The translations under genes and the position numbers were made by a program. Below, in pieces: positions 35,881-45,700 of a DNA stretch of 64,000 nt; position 1 is the stretch's first letter, and every line of letters starts with the position of its first letter. The notes under the pieces were generated by a model. It did not search any database. It had not been told where the DNA came from and saw only the letters and a program-made list of their open reading frames with translations. The DNA is from Paraburkholderia gardini (GTDB lineage: Bacteria; Pseudomonadota; Gammaproteobacteria; Burkholderiales; Burkholderiaceae), in NCBI RefSeq assembly GCF_907164575.1, contig NZ_CAJQYY010000017.1:62001-126000 (forward strand), given 5' to 3'.

Positions 35881-36186
35881 CCTTGTTCACTGACACGCGC
35901 GAATACCCCGAGAGGCGCTGTCCGGCCTAAAACTTCACTTAGAAAATGTGCATCGCCTCCGAGTGGCTACAAAGCGCGATGCAGACTTCGAAGCAAATGC
36001 CTCGCAACGAGGACTTCCTCAGAGAAGTCGCAGCGGGGCTTCTTAGCGAACCGGTGTCGCATGTGCAACAACCAGGAATTGCGCAAACCGGACGACAGCG
36101 CCGTGATGCTCGCACACACCCACAGGAACATTTAATAGATTTGCGCCCAGCAGGACCGGAACCAATATCGGCCACAGAAGCAACAA

Positions 36187-36204
36187 ACCCGGCCGAAGCC
36201 GGGT
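36187..36204 (-). terminator. hairpin terminator candidate after cdiI
   Basis: ACCCGGC-CGAA-GCCGGGT is a perfect 7-bp stem with a stable tetraloop (TTCG on the transcribed strand). It lies about 58 bp past the immunity gene stop. On the minus strand it is followed by TTGTTGCTTC, only moderately T-rich, so it could be weak. Confidence 0.5.
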
Positions 36205-36262
36205 CTCGTCGTGGCTCGCTGGGCACCATAACCGGCGCTCGCCTATCATGCTGCGGCAGCGC

Positions 36263-36775
36263 TCACTGAAGCCAGAAGGGCTTTCCTTCTAATGCATCGT
36301 ACTCGGCCAGTGGCTTGTTTTTGTCACGTGCAAACCCGGGCAGATCGGAGATCACCACCCGAACAGGTTCGTATGAATATCCTGGATAGGTCCTAAAGCT
36401 TTCATAGTTAAGCCGAGCTGATTCGACACACCGTGCGAAGTCGACGAAATATTTTCCGAATACGTCTGCCAACGTCGGCTGGTTCGAATCCAGCCACGTC
36501 TTCTCAACATTTCCTAGTATCGACGAATCCCAGTCGATCGCCGACACCGGCAGCCCCGCAAAGAGCTGCCGCACCTGCTCCATCAGCGCCGATGCCGCCT
36601 CCAGTTCATCCAACCGAAGATAACGCCGATACAGACGATCCGTCAGCAGCCCCCAATCCTGCTCCGGGTAGGCCTGCTCCGCATAAGTTCTTAGGCAATC
36701 GAAGAACAACACCACGTCCGAGGCCGGGCCTAGTTCACAGATTGAACTTCCACCATGAAACCCTATCTTTCTCAT
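36263..36775 (-). CDS. cdiI: probable CdiI-type immunity protein
   Basis: A 170-residue soluble, acidic protein with no recognised family. It starts with an ATG that overlaps the cdiA stop by ATGA, the usual toxin-immunity coupling. The sequence is rich in aromatic and acidic residues (for example RTYAEQAYPEQDWGLLTDRL, FGKYFVDFARCVESARLNYESF), as expected for a protein that plugs a basic nuclease site. It has no signal peptide, so it would act in the cytosol of the producing cell and its siblings. Identification rests on position, size and coupling, not on a domain match. Base composition is less GC-rich than the flanking chromosome. Confidence 0.75.
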   Translation of the reverse strand: MRKIGFHGGSSICELGPASDVVLFFDCLRTYAEQAYPEQDWGLLTDRLYRRYLRLDELEAASALMEQVRQLFAGLPVSAIDWDSSILGNVEKTWLDSNQPTLADVFGKYFVDFARCVESARLNYESFRTYPGYSYEPVRVVISDLPGFARDKNKPLAEYDALEGKPFWLQ

Positions 36776-39700
36776 TGCGTTTTGAACTGAATAGCATTGG
36801 GACTAATGGCACCGTTCGATTTACTCACAATGCCTTGCCGTATAGCCACTTCTTGTTGAAGTGTCACCGTTTGTCCGCGCACATCAATCACAACCTGCTG
36901 CTGCATACCGTCCGGCAGATTGTCCGCGCGCTGGATCGCCTGCTGAGAAACGTTGTTGATCAACCCGTTCGAGTTTGTGGCGATATTGTAGTTCTTCACT
37001 TCGAAACTCGCGGTCCCATCGTCCGACACAAAGTCAGGCCGCACGCTGCCCGACGTGCCGTAAGGCACCTGCTCGCCGTTAAGGTAGCTGACCTGGGGGG
37101 TATAGCCCGGTCCCAGATCCGTCCCGACATCATTTTCTGACCCACGCGGTGTCGGGCGCGTTATCGTCGCGCTGTCGCTGGAATCGCTGCTTCCGCTACT
37201 GTTGCCGCTCGACAAAATCGCATTCGACGGCGTGCCTCCCGTGACCGGAGCTGCGGCCTGTCCGGCGGCCGAACCCACCAGCACCGCATCCGAACCCGCA
37301 GCAGGTGGTGAACCGCCACCCGTACCCATGACCGCGTTCACTCCGTTTGCGATACCCTGGGCGACCAGATCCGAAGGGGACTGGGATACCTTCCCCTGCG
37401 CGCCGGACTGCGCCTGTCCACCAAACTGACTGATCCAGTTCTGGACCGAACCGACCGGATCGCCGTAGGTGTTCTGCAACCACGTGCCGAAAGCGCCCAG
37501 CAAACCCCCGCTTTTCGCGGCGTCGGCCGCGTGATCCCCAGTATTGTTCAACGCCTCATTCTGCGCAGCCGTCGCTGCGCCGCTTACATTCGCGCCCGCC
37601 AGTCCTGCCAGGCCACCGCCGAGCAACGTCGCAAAGCCCGCCAGTGCTGCCTGCTGCCCAGCGTCAAGCGGCGCGCCCGTAGGATCAATGGCCTTGAGGA
37701 AGTCCGGGCTGAATGCCGCACTCGCAGCCCCGCCAATGGCACCGCCTGCACAGCCAGTCCCTTCGACCGCCGAGGTGGCACAGCCCAGCCCTGCGTGTGC
37801 TACAAGATAGGCAAGCTCTCCTCCTATGGGTCCCAGATCATCCTTCAGTATGGGCTGCGCATCGCCAATCGCATCCGCTCCCGACGCCGCCAGTTCCTGC
37901 GTCAGCGCGTTCGTAAAGGCATCGGCAAGACTACCTCCTTCAATCGCCGTACCGACTCCAGCCGAGATCCCCGCCTCGCCCAACATCGCAAGAGCACGAG
38001 TCTCGAGCGTCGTCGCGGTGGAAGCGCTCGCCTGACTCACACTGGTGCCCGCCAATGGGCTAGTACCAGCGAGGCTCGCGAGTGAGTTGACGCTGCCGCC
38101 GACTGTCAGCGGCCCCGTCGTAAAGCCAAATCCATTGTCAGAGCTGTACGTAATGCCATTCGTCAAGCCCGCCGTAATACCCGCCACGGCGGCAGCTTCG
38201 AACGCACTGCCCCAATTCAGGCTGCCGGTCATCGTGAGCTGCGAGGCGATGCTCGACGTAAACCCGGCAAGCGCCGTCGACACCGCGATGTTGCCGACCC
38301 CGGCAGTCACGGTCGCCGAGCCCGCTGCAAAAGTGCTGCCGGCCGCCGTGCCGAGCGTCGCCCCGATCGCCGCGCTCGCCGCCCCCGCCGTCATGATCGA
38401 GACGACAACGGCAAAGGCCAAGCCGACGATCTCTGACAGCCCGAACCCACCCATCGCGGTGAAGCTCGTATCGAAATGGTCGCTAACCGTCGTCTGCGTG
38501 AAGCTCGTGCCTAGCTGTTGCTGCAAATTGGCGATGAACTGCTGCGTGCCAGCCTGGTCGACCGTACCGTTGTTACCCAGCAACTGCAGCGCGCCGCCGA
38601 TCTGGTCGAGCTTCTGTACGTTCAGATCCATGCTTGCCGCGCTCATGAAGCCGCCCGGCTGAACCTCCGTGCCGCTCGTCTTTTCGTACCCCGTTGCGGC
38701 GATGTACTGCCACATATCCCCTACATTGACCTGATTCGCCTGATTGGTCAGCGTGCCGGTATTGACCGTTAGCGTGTTCGACGCGCCAATCGAGCCGGTG
38801 TTGAGAATGCTTCCCTGCCCATCCTGATTGAAATTGAGCGTGACGTTCTGGCCGGTGATGTTGCCGCCTCCCGACATTGCATTCCAGTCCGGCGGCAGGT
38901 AGACCTGCGGCATTAGCGCAGTAACGGTCGGACACGTCACCACACCCGTCGAGACGCAACCCGGGTCGGGCACCGACTGCTGGACGTACCACAACATCGG
39001 CTGGGTCAACGCGTTGACCTGTGTTTGCGATAGAGCATCGCCAAGCTGCAGATTATTCTGCTCTGCGTAGTTGATGGCGTTCTGATACAGAATGGCCTTT
39101 TCCTGATCTGTAACCGACAAGCCCGTTTTGCTGTCGTAGGACAGTCCGTTCAAAAAACTGGCCTGACCTGTCTGCTGCAACGCCGCTTGCTGCAGCATCA
39201 GGTCTTCCGCCTGCGGGTTGTAGTAGAACAGCGTCGAGGACGGCTGCAGACTCGGTGGCAAGTTATTCAATAACGTTTGTGGGCCAAGCGCGCCGAGCGT
39301 CGATCCACCGAGCGAGCCGGTGATGTACGACGCCGTGCCCGCGACGGAAGCAGGCAGCGGTGCGCCTACCGAACGCGGCGTCGACAGACTCAGCCCCGGC
39401 AGGTTCACCATGCTCAATGAAATGACCTGTGACGGCGCATTCACGCGCGGCGTATAGGTGTTCGCGGTGGTGATGCCGTTGATGAGCTTCTGCCCCGTCA
39501 ACGAGACGGACGTGCCGATCACGTTGCCGACATTCTGAATCTCTCCGTTCGACGTAATCGACAGGTTCGGCGCCTGGATCGTCGATGCGATGTTGCCCAC
39601 CGGCGTCGGCGGATCAATCGTGCCGCCGGCGCCCGTATACGCACTCCCGTACAGCGCCGTGCATTCAGCCACGGAACCGCAGGCCCAGACGTCGTGGCGC

Positions 39701-42700
39701 TTGTCGGAACTGAAGTCACCGGTCTCCTGTACCCAGTGCGAGTGCCAGTAAGCATTCAGCGTCTGGGCTTCGTTCACCACCGGACCGGCGACATTGATCG
39801 ACGCACTCGTACCGGCCGAGATCAGACTACCGATGTTGGTGAGGCTTCCCGCATTGATCTGCAGGTTGTTGCCCGCGCTGATCACCGACGAGTTGCCGCT
39901 TTGCTGATCGACGTAGCCTTCGCAGTAGCTTTCCTTGTATCCGCCAGCTGTCATGCAACCGTTGTACTGCTCCGTTGCTCCGTAGTTCTCGTGAACGGGC
40001 ACGGGCGGCGGCAGGTTATTCGTGATTGCACCCGATACATTGAGTGTTATGTCGTTGCCGGCGACGATGTTGCCCGACGTGTTGTTCAGGCTGCCAGCCG
40101 GTGTAGTGGAGCTCGCTGTGGTTCCGACTCCACCGATAACAATGTCGTGACCTGCAAGCAGGCTTCCGTACGTATTGTCGATTTGCCCTGCGGCAATCAC
40201 CAGGTCGTTACCGGCGAACACCGTGGCACTCTGCTGGGCATAGGAGAACGTCGTCGTATTCGGATTGCCACCGCGCATGGCATTGCCAGGCTGCGTCGTT
40301 GAGACCGAATTGTATTGCCCCTGGTTGGTGAACGACTGTGCTGCGCTGGCGTTGAAGTTGTTGCCGGCGTAGAGCAAACCACCGTTAACCAGATTGCCGC
40401 CCGACAACGTCATGTTCCGGCCGGCAACGATCTGCCCTTGCGAGCCGAACGTAGTGGTCGTACTGATAGAGCTCGGAGGCACATTGGCGGTTGGGTTAAA
40501 TGAAACGGTTGACTCCGGCACCACCGTTCCGGATATGCCTAACCCAACTGTGCCGTAAATCCCGACAACTCCCAGCGCATTCATCTGCGCCATGAACGCA
40601 TCGAGCTGCGCCTGGTCGACAGTATCGACAATCGTCGCGGTGGCATTGCCCACCGGCGCGTTGTTGAGCGACTGCACGTTCAGGTTGACGTCGAGTCCAG
40701 CGGAAATTGTGCTGCCGGCGTTCGACAGGGTGCCAGCCGAGATATTGACGCTGCCTCCGGCGGCGATCACGCCAGGCGACACCGAACCGGACGCGGTGAT
40801 TGTTCGATCGATCCCTGGCAGGGAAATATACTGGTGATCTCCGGGCTGCGCGTTGCCGACCTCTACGTTTGCACAGGCACTGGCATCACCGTAGCATGTG
40901 CTTCCGCCGGTTCGAACATCAACGTCTCCGTTGGTGACGTCCGGCTTGAGCGTAGCGATCGTGGCCGCCGACCAATACTGGTTCAGATAGCAGTCACCCT
41001 GGCTGTTTTGGCAGTACCAGCTATCCAGCGTCCCGACAACGATCTGATTCACCAGGTCCGGGTTTGCTGAAGCACCGACGAGTTGTGTCGTCGTCTGTGT
41101 CGGCCCCTGGAACGCGTCGTTAATTACCGCGCCGGCAGCAATGCTGATATTGCCACCCGCTACAATCGACCCAACCGTGTTGTACACATTCGCACCGGTA
41201 TTGAGCGCGATGTTGCCGTTTGCCTGTGTCAGGCCGTACTGGTTGTCGTAATTGCCACCGCCGTTGAACGCAAGGTTGCCAGCACTTTCAATCGTTCCCC
41301 GATTGGTCACGCTGCCGTTTAGCGTCAGCAAATCGCTGGCGTGTATCACCGCTCCCGCAGCGTTACTCAACGTCCCGCTGAACACCACGTCGTTACCCGT
41401 GAGTTGCCCGAAGTTCGCAAACGTGCCGTTGGTGGAAAGCGTCAGCGCCGCCGTCCCCGTCATCGTCCCGGAGTTATTGATGCCGTTCAGGCCCGTCAAC
41501 GTTACACCCTGGCCGCCGTAGTTCCACGTCCCGGTGTTATTGATGGAACCTGCGGTAATCGAAAGCTGTCCGCCCTGACTAATCGTCCCCTGCGACAGAT
41601 CGAACGCCGCGTTCACCGCGCTTACACCCATATTGCGCTGCGCAAGCAGCTGGCCTCCAGCATTGTAGAAAGCGCTACCGCCTCCGTTGATCGTGAGCGA
41701 AACATCGCCTGTCACGGGTCCGCTGGGCGTATTCGGATTGCCCGCGAAGATGATCCCGTTCTGGTTGTTCAGCGAGCCTGTGTTGATCGTCAGGCCGTTC
41801 ACCGCCATCAACGACCCGCCCGTATTGTTTAATGCACCTGCGACCGTCACATTGGTCGTCGCGCCATTCACCAGGCCTGCATTGGTGAAGTTCGTCGCAT
41901 TGATCGTCGTGGTAGTCGTCGACGCCAGCGACGCATTCGTCGCATTGGTCAGATTCGGCGCGGACACGTAAAGCGCCCCACCTGAGAGCACCTGGCTGGC
42001 GTTATAAAACCCATTCCCCGAAGTCAACGTCGCGGCTCCTACCGCATCCACCGCTGCTCCCATCAGCGACAGCTGGCTGGTAGCCGTTGCCGTCAACGTT
42101 CCGCCCACAATCGCTGTCCCCAGCGTCACATTCGTGCCGCTGAACTGCATGTCCCCCGTCGACACCATTGACGCCTGGCTCGCATCGAGCGTGCCCTGCG
42201 CGGTCACGCTCACATTCTTCGAGCCACCTTGTGAGCCGCTCAGCGTGATGTTGCCTCCGCTCAGCGCGAACTGCCCCGCCACCGTGCTCGTGCCGCTCAA
42301 GGTAAGCGTTTGCCCGGCGCTCATCGTCGTATCGCCGTTCGACGACACGCCCGCCACGGCCACATTGCCCTGGGTCCCGGTGACATTCACCGTCCCCATC
42401 GACGACACTGCGCCCGTCACCGTCGCATTACGTGCAGCCTGAATCGCTACGCTGCCGCCAGACTGCAGGTCACCGCCGAAGCTCACGCTGCCACTGGTGG
42501 AGCGGGCCGTCACATCACCCACCGCCGTCGTCGCACCAAACGACATATCTCCGTTCGCCACAGCCGTGAACAACCCCGCGCCCTGAATCCCCCCAAGCGC
42601 GACATCGCCCCCCGCGTCGATCGCAATGTCCTTGTCAAACGTCAGTGAGCCACCGCCGTTCACCGAGCCGCCCGCGTTGATGGTCACGAGGCCGAGGCCG

Positions 42701-45700
42701 AGGAATGCGCCGGTCAGCGTTGCGGTGCCACCCGAATTAATCGTCGTATCGCCGTTGACCAGTTCGCCGTTCAGCGCCAGCGAGCCGCCGGAAGTGACCT
42801 TCAGATTGCCCATGCTCGTCACGGCGCCGCCGACGCTCAGGTTGCCGTCAGTTGCGCTCAGCGTCACGTCGGAGTTCGCACCGACCGTGCCGCCTGTCGT
42901 GAGGTTACGGCCCGCCGTTACTGTGAGCTTGTCTGTGGCTGAAGCATTCCCGCCGACCACCGCGTCACGCGCGGCCGTCACGCTGAGCGCGCCGCCCGAT
43001 GCGAGCACGCCGCCCACGTTCACGTCACCCACGCCGTTGTGCCCCTGCGCCTGCAACGCAATTGCACCACCAGCTTGCGCGGAACCCATCGACAGATCGT
43101 TGCCTGCCGTCGCATTCAGTGCTCCATTGGTCGCGACACCGCCTGTCACGCCGATACTGCCGCCCGCGTTCAGCGTCGCCTGCTGGCCAAACGCAACGGA
43201 ACCGGCATTGATCGAACCGCCGGCCGTCAGCGTGCCCACGTTCTGCGCGCCGATGCCGCCGGTCAGCGTCATGTCGCCGCCCGACGTGAGTTGTGCGTTG
43301 CCGCCCACCGTCGTCGCGCCGGAGAAGGTCAGCGCCTGGCCCGCGCCTGAAATCAGATTGCCTTGCGTCGTGACATTCGTAGCGCTCGCATTGCCGCTGA
43401 TTGCCGTGAGCGTCAGGTCACCCGCCGAATTGACGTCGGCGAGCGCGATATTGCGCGCGGCGTCGATCGTCGTCGTGCCGCCCGTGTTGATCGCGCCGTT
43501 CACGCCGACATCACGCGACGCTTGCAGCGCAAGCGTACCGAGCGCAGTGGCCGTGCCGCCGAGCGTCACATCGCCGCCGCCCGCGTTGCCACTCGCAGTC
43601 ACGGCGAGGTTGCCGGTCACCGCCTGCACGCTGCCGAGTCCGGCGTTGTTGCCGCCCGTCACCGTGACGCTCGCGCCTTGCAGTGCACCGGTCAACGCGA
43701 GATCGTGCGATGCACTGAGCGTCGCGGCCTGAGCAAACGCAGCGGTGCCCGAACCATTGATATCGTGCGACGCCGTCAACGTGCCGCCGAGCTGGCCGGC
43801 AAGAGCTCCGGTCAGCTGGATGTCGCGGCCCGCCTGCACGGTCACGTCTTTAGCCACGTTGATCTGGCCACCGAGTTGCGTATCGAGCGCAGACGTCAGA
43901 TTCAAAGCACCCGACGTGGTCGTGATGCCGGTAAGCGCAATGCTGCCCGTCGTTGCCGTAGCCGTCAGATCGCCGGCCGTGGTTTGCACCGTGCCGCTCG
44001 CCGACACGTTGCGTTGCGCCGCAAGCGTCAGTGCATCGCCGGTGGTCAACGACCCGCTGACGAGCACATCGCGCGCACCGCTCAAGGTCACGACGCCAGG
44101 CGCCGTGGCAGTGCCGGTGATAGCGGCATCGCCACCGCCCGCGTTGCCGTTCGCGGTGAGCATCAAGGTGGTCGCCGAATTGACGTCGTGCAGTGCAGCG
44201 TTATTGCCGCCCACTGCATCGATGACGTTCGCCTGCACACCGCCAGTCAGCGCGATGTCACGTTGCGCCGTGTAATGCGCTGCCTGCGCAAATGCTTGCG
44301 TACCGGCGCCACCGATATCGCGGCCAGCGGTCACGACTCCGTTCGCCTGCCCGATCAGCAAGCCGTTCAACAGCGCATCCCGGCCCGCGTTCAACGTCGC
44401 GTCACCAACCGCACTCGTGCTCGCCCCAAGCGACAGATCGAGACCCGTCGTGATATCGAGCTTCCCACCGCTGTTGATACCGCCTGTTGCGTTCAAGCTG
44501 CCTTGCTGCGCATTGAGCACGGCATCGCCGATCGACTCCACCGCGCCCGCGACGTCGATATCGTGTTGCGCATTGATGCCGACTGTCGTGCCGCTCGCAA
44601 TCTTGCCCGTCGAACTGACGGTCACATCGTTCTGCACGGTCGCGGTTGTAGCGCCCGCCGCTGCAACGGAACCGTTGACCGTGAGGTTACCCGGACCATT
44701 AGCGGTGTTGGTGCCGTTTGCGTTCAGCGCAAGCGTGCTCGCCGACTCGACGTTATCGACACCGATGTTGCCCGCGGCCGTCACCTGAACCGCCTGGCCC
44801 TGGATCAAACCACCTTGCGCCACATCGCGGCCCGCCTCCAGCGTGGCCGCCTGCGTGAAGGTCAATGTGCCCGCGCCGGCGATATCGCGCCCCGCCGTGA
44901 CGATGCCCTGCCCCAATCCCGCGAGCATGCCGGTCACGTTGGCGTCACGTGCCGCATTGAGCGTCGTGTCGAGCGCGGCGGTGGTCGTGCCACCCAGGTT
45001 GATGTCAGTGCCCGCCTGCACGTTGAATGCACCGTTGCTGGCAAGCGCGCCAGTCGAACCGACGCTACCGTTCCGCGCGCTCAGCACGGTATCGTTGGCC
45101 GACTGGATCGAGCCGCTGATCCCGATGTTCTGGCCGGCATTCAGCGTGACTCCTGCGCCGCCCGTCACCGCACCGGTGATGTTCAGGTCCTGAGTAGCGG
45201 CAAGCGCGAGGCTCGATGCCGCCTGCACGTCATGCAGCGCCGCCGAACCACCCGCGTTCGTTTGCACGGTACCGCCGCGCAGCGAACCGGTCAGGTTCGT
45301 ATCGCCGCCGGAGCTGACGCTCGCCGCGAGACCGAACGCACTGGTCGCCGCGCCGGCAATCGTGCCGCCAGCGGTCAACGTGCCGTTGCCCTGAGCGACC
45401 ACCGAGCCGTTCATGGTCAGATTCTGGCCGGCGTTGACCGTCAGATCGCCGAGCGCGGATGTGCCTTGCGTGCCGAGGTCGACGGATTGTGCGGCGTCGA
45501 TCAGCAGGTTGCCGCCGGACTGGATGTTGCCGGTACTCGTCAGCGAACCGGCCGCGTTTTTCAGCGTGACGTCGCCATTCGATGCGACGCTGCCCGCAAT
45601 CGACGTATTGCCGCCGCTCGTCACGCTCAACGTGTTCGCGCTCTGCAACGCGCCGCTAATCGACGTATCACCGCTCGATGTCAGGGCTGCGGTCGACAAC

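Larger units (their letters stand above)
35334..36262. other. gene-poor stretch downstream of cdiI, with protein-like fragments
   Basis: No complete gene is supported across these 929 bp. On the minus strand, downstream of the immunity gene, three short frames look protein-like but are broken: a hydrophobic stretch at about 36043-36186, a 33-codon frame at 35779-35880, and a shifted frame ending at 35651. They fit the idea of decayed toxin or immunity modules trailing a CDI locus. A hairpin for cdiI termination lies at 36187-36204. The rest shows nothing. Confidence 0.5.

Noticed and set aside
36043-36249. A 68-codon minus-strand frame after cdiI as a complete gene
   Set aside because: Its start lies upstream of the stable hairpin at 36187-36204 and has no ribosome-binding site. 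Only the part after the hairpin looks protein-like, so it is treated as a fragment.
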